Virus record (IMG/VR): IMGVR_UViG_3300023235_000139
Location: 1 to 23,514 of that record
Strand: one strand, 5' to 3'
Source of the DNA: a virus
DNA: 23,514 nt
Made by a program: the position numbers and the translations under genes
The notes under the pieces: model-generated
Seen by the model: only the letters and a program-made list of their open reading frames with translations
What the model was told of the DNA's origin: nothing
The model's database searches: none
Shown here: in pieces, positions 13,684-22,057 of the stretch
Layout: each line of letters starts with the position of its first letter
How positions within the stretch are numbered: position 1 is the first letter of the stretch

Positions 13684-14205
13684 ATGTCGTCGCTAGTAAC
13701 CACATCAGATCTTATGAATACCTACATTGGCATTGGCAAGAAAGCCAGTACCAAGGTGTTTTTGTATCAGCCCATTGCTGAGCGGGATCTTCGTGCGTTA
13801 CTTACCGACACCTTGTACGATGCCCTTGTCACCGATCTGCCCGGAAATGGTGTGGATGCCTTGAGTGCCGCTCGCGCTGAGTGCCTCCTGGCTCTGCATC
13901 ATTCGATTACCATTTTGGGTTTTCGAGTGGTTGATGATGGAGGCTTGGCCAAGCATTTTGGATTAGGTGATTATGCAGGTGAACTGCTCTCGCCGTTCCA
14001 AATTGGCACCTTGAAGAAGAATATTCATGCTCAGGCGTTGGAAGCCATTCGGCATCTGATTCCAGCCAGTGAAATTGACGGCGCTATTTTTAAGGATCAA
14101 GCGGATCTTGATGCGCAGTACCAGGGCAATGGCTTTGGATTTACGGCGGTTGGAGATCCTGATTCGGATGATATCAATTATAGAACTGGATTGGGGATAC
14201 TATGA
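13684..14205 (+). CDS. Head-tail connector-like protein
   Basis: A 173-aa protein with a helical N-terminal half (LTTSDL... through AARAECLLALHHSITIL, to about residue 80) and a C-terminal region ending in a Gly/Asp-rich stretch. Position after the capsid gene and before the gp10-like gene, with an ATGA overlap to it, fits an adaptor/connector that extends the portal ring. I do not recognise a specific family, so the role is inferred from order and size. Confidence 0.62.
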   Translation: MSSLVTTSDLMNTYIGIGKKASTKVFLYQPIAERDLRALLTDTLYDALVTDLPGNGVDALSAARAECLLALHHSITILGFRVVDDGGLAKHFGLGDYAGELLSPFQIGTLKKNIHAQALEAIRHLIPASEIDGAIFKDQADLDAQYQGNGFGFTAVGDPDSDDINYRTGLGIL

Positions 14206-14681
14206 GCATCCGTAAAGAGGGACATATTGATCCAATTAAGGATGAAAAGAAAATCCGTCGCGAAGTCGAAAAAGAAATGCAACGCATGGGTTTACATGCT
14301 GAAAGAACGATACTCGACTACTTTCAAAAACACAATATTGATGATCGTGGTGATCTTGCAAAAAGTGTGTATAGCGAAGTGAAAACCACGCTTAAACGGA
14401 TTCAGCTCCAATTTGGGACTAATGCCAAGCATGGCATTTTTGTGCATGATGGCACAAAGCCACATTGGGCGCCCATCAAAGCGCTCGAAAAATGGGTAGT
14501 GCGAAAGTTGGGAATGAGTTTTCCTGAAGCTGGGCAAGTAGCCCGCAAAATTCAGTTGAAAATTGCGAAAAAAGGCACGAAAGCGAAACCTTACGCCGCC
14601 GTTACTATGCGATTATTGCAACGCACGGCTCCAATGAAAATTGAAGCCGCTATTGCGAGAGGTATTCGAATTGCAAGTTAA
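14202..14681 (+). CDS. HK97 gp10-like neck/tail-completion protein
   Basis: A 159-aa protein resembling HK97 gp10 family members: charged helical N-terminus, then GTNAKHGIFVHDGTKPHWAP (about residues 72-91), where YAxxVxxGTxPH is the family hallmark, then a helix and a basic C-terminus (PYAAVTMRLLQRTAPM). Such proteins join the tail to the head or complete the tail. It is coupled to the upstream gene by ATGA, and its end overlaps the next gene's TTG start by 11 bases. Confidence 0.75.
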   Translation: MSIRKEGHIDPIKDEKKIRREVEKEMQRMGLHAERTILDYFQKHNIDDRGDLAKSVYSEVKTTLKRIQLQFGTNAKHGIFVHDGTKPHWAPIKALEKWVVRKLGMSFPEAGQVARKIQLKIAKKGTKAKPYAAVTMRLLQRTAPMKIEAAIARGIRIAS

Positions 14682-15081
14682 TGTAAAAGAAATATTGACA
14701 GCTGCAGCTGCTTTGGATGTGTTCGAAAAAGTATTAGATCGCCCAGTAGTAGGTAAAGATGATGTACCTGCCTTCGTGATTTTAGGTCGCTCTAAAGATT
14801 TTGAGAGCTTTGATACCGGCAATACGCAATACAATGGCGCTTGGGAATACCAGTGCCTAATTGCGGACGAAATGGACAAAGACGAAGCCGATAGCGCCAC
14901 GTATGAAGGAACCGATTACACCGCTATTGAGGGATATTTTACAAGTTTCTGCACCGCTTTTTTAGGAGATGGTGCATGGAAAATTGAAGGGCTGGTTGAT
15001 TTTGCACCCTATGCTATAAATGGAAGAGAATTGTTAGGCGTAGCATTTACCCTTGCCAAGCACCAAATGGATAGATTTTGA
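14671..15081 (+). CDS. Probable tail terminator/completion protein
   Basis: A 136-aa protein starting LQVNVKEILTAAAAL if TTG 14671 is used. This start is chosen because GAGAGG lies eight bases before it; there is no in-frame ATG, and the alternative TTG at 14641 would sit deep in the previous gene. The size, acidic character, alternating strands and helices, and position straight after the gp10-like gene match tail terminator or Gp37-like (DUF1834-type) proteins of long-tailed phages. The family is not certain. The stop overlaps the next start (TGATG). Confidence 0.6.
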   Translation: MQVNVKEILTAAAALDVFEKVLDRPVVGKDDVPAFVILGRSKDFESFDTGNTQYNGAWEYQCLIADEMDKDEADSATYEGTDYTAIEGYFTSFCTAFLGDGAWKIEGLVDFAPYAINGRELLGVAFTLAKHQMDRF

Positions 15082-15539
15082 TGAGTGATTCAAACAGACA
15101 TATAGATCTATGGCGCATTCGCGAGACAGGTGTAAGCAATTTGGGTTATTTGCATTTGCTTGAAGGAACCAAAACTGTGCATAGCTTAGTAAGTATTGAG
15201 CCAACCGAGCTGTTCAATCTGCCCGAAATTAGTTGCATTAAGGAAGGCGAATATTCGGTGGAGCATCATGTAAGTCCAACTTTTGGCAAGTGCCTATTGG
15301 TGAAGGATGTAGAAGGTCGAAGTCATGTGTTATTTCATACTGGGAATTTCTTTGAAAATACCAAGGCGTGCATTCTTCCAGGCGTGTATTTCGGTTATGC
15401 CAATAAGGATGCACAGATCGATGCAATTGAGAGCAAAGTTGCCTTAGATAAGATATTAGCGTTTGTACCTGCAGCTGGGTGTAAACTAACCATCAAAAAA
15501 GTAGACAATTTTCAAAGCGTATTTGGGGGGCAACAATGA
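15081..15539 (+). CDS. DUF5675-family protein, probable lysis role
   Basis: A 152-aa protein with the DUF5675 signature: SPTFGKCLLVKDVEG (about residues 65-79), VLFHTGNFFENTKACILPG (about 83-101), including the His-x-GN and C-I-L-P-G elements of the family. The HxGN...C pattern recalls wall-active enzymes, and the next two genes encode small membrane proteins, so this may be an endolysin-like or lysis-associated protein; that role is inferred. The usual Gly before Cys is Ala here (TKAC). The start at 15081 overlaps the previous stop as TGATG; the preceding TTG is less likely. Translation of the next gene is coupled by ATGA. Confidence 0.68.
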   Translation: MSDSNRHIDLWRIRETGVSNLGYLHLLEGTKTVHSLVSIEPTELFNLPEISCIKEGEYSVEHHVSPTFGKCLLVKDVEGRSHVLFHTGNFFENTKACILPGVYFGYANKDAQIDAIESKVALDKILAFVPAAGCKLTIKKVDNFQSVFGGQQ

Positions 15540-15802
15540 GTGATTCAGATAATGCCCGTATAGAAATTCTTGAGTCGCAATTAACGGCGGCCAACCAGAG
15601 CTTGCAGCGCATTGAAACCGCTCTTACGGGTGACGATGCGATGGGGCAAGCCGGTTTAGTTAACCGTGTGGGTACGCTGGAAAAAACAGCGAAATCACTT
15701 GAAAATGCACGTTGGTATGTATTAGGCGCAGTTGCCGTTATTGTGGTTTTAGCTGGATTTGGTGCCTGGGCGGTAGATACATTTTTAAAATTTAAAGGAT
15801 AA
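15536..15802 (+). CDS. XhlA-like holin/hemolysin-type membrane protein
   Basis: An 88-aa protein with an N-terminal coiled coil (ARIEILESQLTAANQSLQRI, about residues 7-26), a short Gly-rich turn, a second helix, and one transmembrane segment (YVLGAVAVIVVLAGFGAWAV, about 61-80) near the C-terminus. That layout is the one found in XhlA-type proteins that work with holins. It begins by an ATGA overlap with the DUF5675 gene and is followed by another membrane protein, so these three genes look like a lysis cassette. Confidence 0.7.
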   Translation: MSDSDNARIEILESQLTAANQSLQRIETALTGDDAMGQAGLVNRVGTLEKTAKSLENARWYVLGAVAVIVVLAGFGAWAVDTFLKFKG

Positions 15803-15806
15803 TATT

Positions 15807-16280
15807 ATGAGTAAGCCACGAATTCCCATACTGAGTTTTATCGCCGATGCCATTATCGGCAAAAACAATTTTGGCAAGAAAGCCAACGAATTCCTGCCAG
15901 CTCGAAAAACCCGTGAAGCGGTTGGGTCTGTAATACAAGGAGTTGGTGATTTAGTGCCTAAAGCCCAGGCCAAAGATGCCAGTATTATACGCGATGCTGC
16001 TAAAGCCAAGCAGATTTTGGGAGACATTCCAAAAGACACTGAGCAGATTAAAAAGATGCTGAATGAATCTCCGGATCTTATTGCAGAAAAACTTTACCAG
16101 GCTAAAGATTTACTGGATGATGGTCGCCTGAATGACAGCGCCGACGGCTTAACTGCAGACACTAAATTTAAGATTCGAATTGGTACGAGCATTGCCATAA
16201 TTAGTGGTGTTGCCTACCAACTTTTAGCGATGTGGTTTGATTGGCCACTACTCCCAATATTCAAATTTATAGGATTATAA
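15807..16280 (+). CDS. C-terminally membrane-anchored protein
   Basis: A 157-aa protein whose first 120 residues are charged and helical (NESPDLIAEKLYQAKDLLDD). The last 35 residues carry a hydrophobic segment, IGTSIAIISGVAYQLLAMWF, followed by another short hydrophobic stretch at the very end. AAAGGA eight bases upstream supports the ATG. It could be a holin or a membrane-associated lysis accessory; the long soluble part is unlike the common small holins. No family recognised. Confidence 0.62.
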   Translation: MSKPRIPILSFIADAIIGKNNFGKKANEFLPARKTREAVGSVIQGVGDLVPKAQAKDASIIRDAAKAKQILGDIPKDTEQIKKMLNESPDLIAEKLYQAKDLLDDGRLNDSADGLTADTKFKIRIGTSIAIISGVAYQLLAMWFDWPLLPIFKFIGL

Positions 16281-16282
16281 CC

Positions 16283-16597
16283 ATGCCAGCACAACAAGGC
16301 GAAGAATATCGAATTATTGCACCACGGGCACCCGAAGGCGGTCGCTTACCGTATGTTAACGGTGTGCAGATCTCTATCGATCAATACACAAGCACCTTCA
16401 CGGATGCAACAGGCAAGCAATTAGTTGTTACCGATTTAGTGGGCGATGTAATTAAGGCATCTGCCAATGTCGCATACCCACGAGGCACGATTAACGATTA
16501 CCGCAATCTGCAATGGATTGATGAGAATCCAGATCGGTTCGAGTTGATTGTAGCTGAACCTGAACCTGAACCTGAACCTGAATCCCAACCCGAATAA
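16283..16597 (+). CDS. Small unknown protein with PEPEPE tail
   Basis: A 104-aa protein. AGGA nine bases upstream supports ATG 16283; an open reading from 16241 would overlap the preceding gene. The body has beta-like stretches (GVQISIDQYTSTFTD and VTDLVGDVIKASANV). The C-terminus is a Pro-Glu repeat, PEPEPEPEPESQPE, encoded by a tandem hexamer GAACCT (about 16556-16580), which could expand or contract by slippage. No family recognised. Its position just before the tail-tube-like gene suggests a tail-associated role. Confidence 0.62.
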   Translation: MPAQQGEEYRIIAPRAPEGGRLPYVNGVQISIDQYTSTFTDATGKQLVVTDLVGDVIKASANVAYPRGTINDYRNLQWIDENPDRFELIVAEPEPEPEPESQPE

Positions 16598-16627
16598 TTT
16601 CATTAACCCCCAAAAAAGGAACCTATT

Positions 16628-17050
16628 ATGGCAACATATAACCCAGCCGGCCTAAAGGCTGTTCATTACAGCACCGACGGCACCGACGATTCGTGGACAG
16701 CAATTGCAGGACCTATTGCAGCAGCAGAAGGCCTTGAAGAGACTACCATCGAACAATTAATTACAAATTCTAGCTACCAATCTGGTGGCAGTATCAATCC
16801 AACCATCACCTTCATGGATCACGCCACTAAGGCAACGATGAAGGGATTTGCAGTTGGCAACTCAAGAGCTGCGAAATTCTTTGCGTTCGAATATCTCAAC
16901 GGCAGACTGATGAAAACAAGTCTTGCCATCTTTCCACACGTTACCGAAGCGCCTAAATTCCAGCGGTCAGAAGGCGATTCTGGGTGGAAGCTGATGCTTA
17001 AATTGGATGATGATGCACCGATTGCCGAACTCGATTCCTTGACTGCTTAA
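16628..17050 (+). CDS. Tail-tube-like protein 1
   Basis: A 140-aa protein, likely a major tail (tube) protein or close relative. It contains IEQLITNSSYQSGGSINP (about residues 41-58) and QRSEGDSGWKLMLKL (about 112-126). The same two elements, ITNxxYQSG and RSEGDS, occur in the same order in the next gene, so the two are paralogues. AAGGA precedes the ATG at a good distance. A strong terminator follows directly, consistent with a highly expressed structural gene. The tube assignment comes from size, order and paralogy rather than a recognised family. Confidence 0.62.
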   Translation: MATYNPAGLKAVHYSTDGTDDSWTAIAGPIAAAEGLEETTIEQLITNSSYQSGGSINPTITFMDHATKATMKGFAVGNSRAAKFFAFEYLNGRLMKTSLAIFPHVTEAPKFQRSEGDSGWKLMLKLDDDAPIAELDSLTA

Positions 17051-17069
17051 TTCTATTAAAAGCCCTTTT

Positions 17070-17102
17070 GGTAGCGATGCTTGAGTGTATCGCTACCTTT
17101 TT
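17070..17102 (+). terminator. Rho-independent terminator after tail-tube gene 1
   Basis: GGTAGCGAT (17070-17078) and ATCGCTACC (17089-17097) form a perfect 9-bp stem with a 10-base loop, followed by TTTTT. It separates the two tail-tube-like genes and would lower expression of everything downstream unless read-through or antitermination occurs. Confidence 0.85.
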
Positions 17103-17125
17103 CTAACTCAAAAAAATCTACCAAT

Positions 17126-18016
17126 ATGGGAACGTATAAAAAAGATTCGTACAAAGCCGCCGCCATCTATGATCCAGCCACGGGTGACAAAGCGCAAATG
17201 AATGTAATGATAGCTCCAGATACCAAATTCTACGAGCCTGAGATCATTCCGCAAGCCATAACCAACGGAGAATATCAAAGCGGGTGGAAGTTTAGGGTAG
17301 ATCTAGCAAGCTCCGATTGGGATGCCTATGCGCAATTAAGAACCTTCAAGAATGCCTACACCGGTGTACGAGCTGTAGCCGCTGGAGCTGGCGTGGGTAC
17401 CAAAAACCTACAATGGTACGAGACGGTACAAATTGCTGAATTGCGCGTAGTACCGAAATCCAACCGAAGCGAAGGCGATAGCCATTTTATAGTTAGCCTT
17501 ATTTTTGAAGGTGGCGAAAATGCAGCGATCTTCACCAACGTGAACCTATTGCACCAAGCAAATGTGAATGCGGTGACGGTTACTGGATTTGTGGATAGTG
17601 ACACTAATGGTATTGCTAATGGGTTTACCAATCAAGCATCAGCAACGCTATCTTTTGCTGCGGGGGTACAAACTATTACTGGTGCAACTGGAGGAATGGG
17701 TATTAATAGTAATATTTCATTTCCAATTGGAATAGGGAAAATGAAATTTTCGGTAGAGCAAATAACTGGTCGCGCAAATAAAGCTTCACTAGTCCTAGTT
17801 TCTAAAAATTTTACTGATTCATCACTAGGGACAACTGAGGTTATTTTAGAAACAGTTTTTGTTGGAATTGCAAGTGGAAGTTTAAGCCTATCATCTACGA
17901 ATTTTATTTTAAGTCTAAGTATACAATGTAGAAGCTCTGGTGGCACAGACACGTCTTTTGAAGTCACCAAACCCTGCCTACGAACCGATGGAAGTAGCAG
18001 TTATGTAGCAGGGTAA
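17126..18016 (+). CDS. Tail-tube-like protein 2 with extra domain
   Basis: A 296-aa protein. Residues 1-145 are related to the previous gene (AITNGEYQSGW, about 45-55; NRSEGDSHFIVSL, about 112-124). Residues about 150-296 form an added domain beginning VTVTGFVDSDTNGIANGF and rich in Ser, Thr, Gly and Ile, suggesting a beta-sandwich like the carbohydrate-binding or jelly-roll domains displayed on tail tubes. The DNA from about 17590 to 17930 is visibly more AT-rich than its surroundings, as if this domain was acquired separately. ATG 17126 is chosen since an earlier start (17081) would run through the terminator. Confidence 0.68.
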   Translation: MGTYKKDSYKAAAIYDPATGDKAQMNVMIAPDTKFYEPEIIPQAITNGEYQSGWKFRVDLASSDWDAYAQLRTFKNAYTGVRAVAAGAGVGTKNLQWYETVQIAELRVVPKSNRSEGDSHFIVSLIFEGGENAAIFTNVNLLHQANVNAVTVTGFVDSDTNGIANGFTNQASATLSFAAGVQTITGATGGMGINSNISFPIGIGKMKFSVEQITGRANKASLVLVSKNFTDSSLGTTEVILETVFVGIASGSLSLSSTNFILSLSIQCRSSGGTDTSFEVTKPCLRTDGSSSYVAG

Positions 18017-18020
18017 TGCC

Positions 18021-18530
18021 ATGCCGATAGACCGTATCAAATATGTTGGGTTCCAGTTTAACGAGGGCGAAATGACTATTTTTAAGGCGGGCGAGCTTAA
18101 GTATGAGTTTGTAGAGACCCTTAACAAGTGGAACCTAATTGATGGAACCTACGTGGTTGATAAGCGCTATAGACATATCAAATTCAAGATATTACTGCAG
18201 TATTTGGGGCAACAAAATACAACAGTAGCAGGGCTACCAACGACGCTTACGCAACAATTCGGGGATACTTTAGAAGCTCTAGAAACCACAGAGCTAAGCC
18301 TTAGTGCATTACTTACCTTTTTTGGAGTACCAGGCGAAGACATATGGTTTTATCCGCGATTAGTCGATCAGTTCGATGCGGTAGATACTACCTACTACCC
18401 TGTAGTGTGCGATCAGAAGAGCTTTTCGATAATGGACGCCAAAAAAAACGGGCGATTTCCGATGTACTTACCCATTACTTTTCAAACCATAACACCAGTA
18501 GCGACTTACCCTACTTGGATTAACCGCTAA
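18021..18530 (+). CDS. Unknown tail-region protein
   Basis: A 169-aa protein with beta-like and aromatic-rich stretches (IKYVGFQFNEGEMTIFKAG, YVVDKRYRHIKFKILLQYLG, MYLPITFQTITPV). No family recognised. It lies between the second tube-like gene and the tail chaperones, four bases after the preceding stop, a place often held by a second tail protein or tail-fibre-tip component. GCAGGG provides a weak ribosome binding site. Confidence 0.65.
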   Translation: MPIDRIKYVGFQFNEGEMTIFKAGELKYEFVETLNKWNLIDGTYVVDKRYRHIKFKILLQYLGQQNTTVAGLPTTLTQQFGDTLEALETTELSLSALLTFFGVPGEDIWFYPRLVDQFDAVDTTYYPVVCDQKSFSIMDAKKNGRFPMYLPITFQTITPVATYPTWINR

Positions 18531-18547
18531 CTTAACCGGGCAACCTA

Positions 18548-18970
18548 ATGAGCACAGAAGAACCAAAACGATACGAACTTTTTGATATTGATCGCCAAAA
18601 TTTTATTACAAATTTTGTAATCCACAAAACCACCAAGCAACACATTCGTGCCGTATGTGCGGTACAGGCTCAAAATGTGAGTCTCAGCGATGCAAGTCGC
18701 GCCGTGTATGCTCGTGATGCTGGTTTTTTCTTGGGGGATGAGGATGCGGAAGTTCCTGATGTGTACGACAGCTACACCGCGCCTGCTGCACTTGCCGAAG
18801 CCTTATTCAAAGGATGCCCGAAATTACTTTCTGTGTCGGGCGCAACGATAGAAATAGTAGACGAAGAGCTATTCAACAGCCTAGACGAGGGAATGGTGAT
18901 GGCGGGTTTTTTGGCTTTTCAACAGCAGCGCGGAAAGACACTGAGCACGCGGCTGAATTACTTGAGCTAA
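18548..18970 (+). CDS. Tail assembly chaperone, short form (gpG-like)
   Basis: A 140-aa product of normal translation, analogous in place and design to lambda gpG. It coats the tape measure protein during tail assembly and is absent from the virion. The N-terminus reads MSTEEPKRYELFDIDRQNF and the rest is acidic and helical. Most of the gene (to residue about 121) is shared with the frameshift product; the last 19 residues after the slippery site are specific to the short form. The family was identified by position before the tape measure gene and by the overlapping -1 frame. Confidence 0.78.
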   Translation: MSTEEPKRYELFDIDRQNFITNFVIHKTTKQHIRAVCAVQAQNVSLSDASRAVYARDAGFFLGDEDAEVPDVYDSYTAPAALAEALFKGCPKLLSVSGATIEIVDEELFNSLDEGMVMAGFLAFQQQRGKTLSTRLNYLS

Positions 18971-19209
18971 TTGCTCAGTGGCCTACACCGCCAACGCCCG
19001 ATAAGCCCGATCATAAGTTAGACGATTATCGGTGGGCAATTCGAGCTTGGAAACAAGATTATCTTAAAAATTTCGATACGATGGGAAAAATAGTACGACA
19101 ATTGGCCCCAGGCAATCCCGACCTGCAGCACCGCTTAGAATGCGATTATACGCATACGCAAGTAGTACAGGCTTTTTGTGAAAAATTAATGTTCGCACAC
19201 CATGGCTAA
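18548..19209 (+). CDS. Tail assembly chaperone, -1 frameshift form (gpGT-like)
   Basis: A predicted product of about 220 aa: the first 121 residues of the short form, then a -1 shift at 18904-18913 and 99 residues read as FGFSTAARKDTEHAAELLELI and onward to the TAA at 19207-19209. The -1 frame is open from before the slip to the tape measure start and has no good start of its own. The T-part contains DDYRWAIRAWKQDYL, helical as in lambda T-like domains that bind the tape measure protein. It ends inside the tape measure ATG (ATGGCTAA). This is the standard G/GT arrangement. Confidence 0.82.
18904..18955 (+). other. -1 frameshift signal: slippery site and stem
   Basis: In the normal frame the codons are GCG-GGT-TTT-TTG. 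G-GGT-TTT (18904-18910) is a perfect X-XXY-YYZ heptamer, and T-TTT-TTG (18907-18913) overlaps it. About 13 bases downstream CAGCGCG (18926-18932) can pair with CGCGGCTG (18948-18955) with one bulge, a possible stimulatory stem. Confidence 0.8.
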
Positions 19210-22057
19210 GACTGTTAAGTATTATATGGAAGTGGATGCCTCTGGCGCCGTAAAAAGTGCTGGAGAAGCTCAAAAAGGATTCCTAGATGTTGATAATGCC
19301 GCCGACCGTACAGGCGTTGCCACTATTGCCCTTGGCAATATTATGGCAAATGCCGCATCCATGATGGCGAATAGCCTTGCCAATGTCGTTTCCCAATCCC
19401 AAGAATTATTCTCTCGCCAAGAGCAAGCGGAACAAAAAGCAGCTGCCGTAATTAAGGCAACCGGAGGCGCCGCTGGCTTCGAGATTGAACAGCTGAAAGT
19501 GTACGCCTCTGAGCTACAATCCTACACTACCGTTGGGGATGAATCCATCTTAGAGAGCATGTCTACCTTGCTCACTTTTCGCCAAGTATCGGGCGATACC
19601 TTCAAGCAAGCTACGGAATTGGCATTGGATACCTCTATGATTTTCGGCAGCTTGGAATCGGCTACGTTGCAGATTGGTAAGGCATTGGAAGATCCTATTG
19701 AGGGAATGACCGCTTTGCGACGTGTTGGGGTAACGTTCAACGAGCTTCAAAAAGAACAGGTGAAAGACTTTCTCGCACAAAATAACTTAGCAGCTGCACA
19801 AGGCGTAATTCTTGATAATTTGCGTGGTCAATTAGGCGGTGTTGCCAGGGAACTTGCCCTAACCGATACCGGGAAGTGGGAGCAGTTCATGAACCGTATT
19901 GGGGATTCTCAAGAAGATTTAGGGGGATTGATACTGAGTCTAAAAGTAGGATTAATCCCAGTTTTTGAACGTTTGCTTTCCATTTCAGGCGCATTTGTTG
20001 GCAAATTGGAAGAATGGTTAGGTTTGGATCTTGCTTCGCAATTGAATGATGAACGCATTAAGATGAATGGTTTGGTGTTGAGCATCACCAGTCTTAATGA
20101 AGAAAATGAAGATCGACAGGCACTAATTAATGAGTTAGTGAAGACCTATCCTGAGTTTTTAGGCAAAATCAACCTAGAAAAAACCACCAATGAAGAGCTT
20201 AGAACGGCATTAGAAGAAGTCAATCAATTATACATAGATCGCGCAGCTATACAAATTGCGACCGCCTCGCAAGAGGAGGCCATTGTCGAAGCTGGACAGG
20301 CGTTGGTAGCTCAAAAAACCAAAGAAGGGCAAGCCTATCAGACGTTAACTCGCCTTAATGAACAATATGGGTTTGGCATAGATTTGACGACAGGAACGCT
20401 GCAAGAGAACTTAATAGCTACTCGCGAGGCGCTAACTGCCCGCGGTGAATGGGCAAATAGTGCAACATTAGGCAGAATTGCTACCAACGAAGAAGCTATG
20501 GCGGCGGAAAATTTATTAGGCGTACAGAATGATTTAGTAGTTGCGTATAATAAGGTAACCAAGGCTCAAAATCAGGTAGTTGAAGCGTCCGAATTTCGAA
20601 AAGTGATTGAAGATAGCCTGGTAAAATCAGGATCTGAAGCCATTAAGGTAGAAGGCGTTGTTGAGATCACCATTCCTGATGCTCCAGAACTTCCCGAAAT
20701 TCCCACTCCTGAACCAGTAGATGTATTTATACCTGCAGGTGAAATAGTATTTGGTGACTTTGCTATGCCCCATTGGGATGAAATCCTCTTTATTCCAGAC
20801 GGCACGATTGATACGCTGAATAAGAATTTGGCTAAGATCGATTTGATGCCTGATAGCACGCTACAGAACTTGCAGGATCAACTAAGTGTAGTGCAAGATC
20901 TGTACGTGAACTCGCAAAGTGATGCCGAAAGACAGCGGTTAGCAGTGGTTGAGGAAAGTATTCAGCTTCAAATTCAAGCCAAAACAGAAGGCGTTGATGT
21001 TGATCGTATTATCGCCGAAGAATACCTTGAAGAGCAAAAAGAGACGTTTAGCAATTTGTATAACACCGCTTCCGATTATGTGAATGTGTTCAGTCAAATT
21101 CGGCAACAAGAAGCAGAACGGCAAATTACGCGCATAGATAAGGAGACTCAAAAAAGAGTTAAAGCCATTGATGTGGAGCTCAAAAAAGAAAATTTAAGCG
21201 AAACAGAACGTGCGAAGCTTATTCAAGAGCGGCAACAAATTGAAGCATCTGCAGAAGAAAAAAAGGCGACCATAAAACGCGAAACGTTTGACAAAGAAAA
21301 ACGTGCCAATACGGTAATGGCAATTGCCCAAACCGCACTTGCGATAATTAAAGCTTTGCCAAATATTCCATTAAGTATAGCAGTTGGAGCTTTAGGCGCA
21401 CTTCAAACGGCGGTGGTTGCCTCCCAGCCCAATCCCTATTTAGAAGGTGGATTGATTGAAGAGCGAATGCCGAATGGGTTAAGCGCCCCAGGAATAAAGA
21501 TGATTTCTATCAACGAAAATGGATCTCCTGAATACGTTGTGAATGCTGAGAGTACCAAAAAATTCCAGCCTATCTTAGACCTAATGAACTACAATCCGGG
21601 GCAAGCAGAGCAGCTTATTGCCGAATTAGGAGTGCAGCCATTTTTAAGCGGTGGATTGATTTCAGAATCATCAAATTCAGAAACCAAAGCAAAAACCGTA
21701 GCAGATTATTTACGTATCGAGCGTGAATTGATGGAGCTATTGAATCGCTCCGAAATCAGTAATTATAGCGAGAGTACGACTCTGAATGAGCAGATATTAA
21801 GCGGCACTCTAGATCGATTTAATGAGGTTGGAGGCTTAGCGCCTGTTCAACCTTCCATTAATGCCTTATCAGGTGCTAATTTTGATGTGCCAACATTGGA
21901 AACTAACACCATCACCGATGCCATAGCCGAGGCGATTGAGAATGGGTTAAGCAATTTTAAAGCGAATCTTAGGCTAGTTGCAGAAGGTAGAGAGCTTAAT
22001 GTAGCCTCTGATAATGCACGCGAATTCGAAACTAAGCAAACTATTCCGTTCAATTAA
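19202..22057 (+). CDS. Tail tape measure protein
   Basis: A 951-aa protein, the longest in the window, that sets tail length and is expelled with the DNA. Features in order are an N-terminal YYMEVDASGAVKSAGEAQKGF start typical of the family, helical Ala/Gln-rich regions, a Pro-rich stretch (about residues 485-510), a strongly charged coiled coil (RQQEAERQITRIDKETQKR, about 635-690), a hydrophobic segment (ALAIIKALPNIPLSIAVGAL), then EGGLIEERMPNGLSAPG and NENGSPEYVVNAEST, a Gly/Pro ending common in tape measures of Bacteroidota phages. No peptidoglycan hydrolase domain is seen. It starts inside the chaperone stop and ends in a TAATG overlap with the next gene. Confidence 0.92.
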   Translation: MAKTVKYYMEVDASGAVKSAGEAQKGFLDVDNAADRTGVATIALGNIMANAASMMANSLANVVSQSQELFSRQEQAEQKAAAVIKATGGAAGFEIEQLKVYASELQSYTTVGDESILESMSTLLTFRQVSGDTFKQATELALDTSMIFGSLESATLQIGKALEDPIEGMTALRRVGVTFNELQKEQVKDFLAQNNLAAAQGVILDNLRGQLGGVARELALTDTGKWEQFMNRIGDSQEDLGGLILSLKVGLIPVFERLLSISGAFVGKLEEWLGLDLASQLNDERIKMNGLVLSITSLNEENEDRQALINELVKTYPEFLGKINLEKTTNEELRTALEEVNQLYIDRAAIQIATASQEEAIVEAGQALVAQKTKEGQAYQTLTRLNEQYGFGIDLTTGTLQENLIATREALTARGEWANSATLGRIATNEEAMAAENLLGVQNDLVVAYNKVTKAQNQVVEASEFRKVIEDSLVKSGSEAIKVEGVVEITIPDAPELPEIPTPEPVDVFIPAGEIVFGDFAMPHWDEILFIPDGTIDTLNKNLAKIDLMPDSTLQNLQDQLSVVQDLYVNSQSDAERQRLAVVEESIQLQIQAKTEGVDVDRIIAEEYLEEQKETFSNLYNTASDYVNVFSQIRQQEAERQITRIDKETQKRVKAIDVELKKENLSETERAKLIQERQQIEASAEEKKATIKRETFDKEKRANTVMAIAQTALAIIKALPNIPLSIAVGALGALQTAVVASQPNPYLEGGLIEERMPNGLSAPGIKMISINENGSPEYVVNAESTKKFQPILDLMNYNPGQAEQLIAELGVQPFLSGGLISESSNSETKAKTVADYLRIERELMELLNRSEISNYSESTTLNEQILSGTLDRFNEVGGLAPVQPSINALSGANFDVPTLETNTITDAIAEAIENGLSNFKANLRLVAEGRELNVASDNAREFETKQTIPFN

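Noticed and set aside
16556-16583. GAACCT hexamer repeat as a regulatory or mobile repeat
   Set aside because: It encodes a Pro-Glu tail in frame and is adequately explained as a slippage-prone coding repeat.
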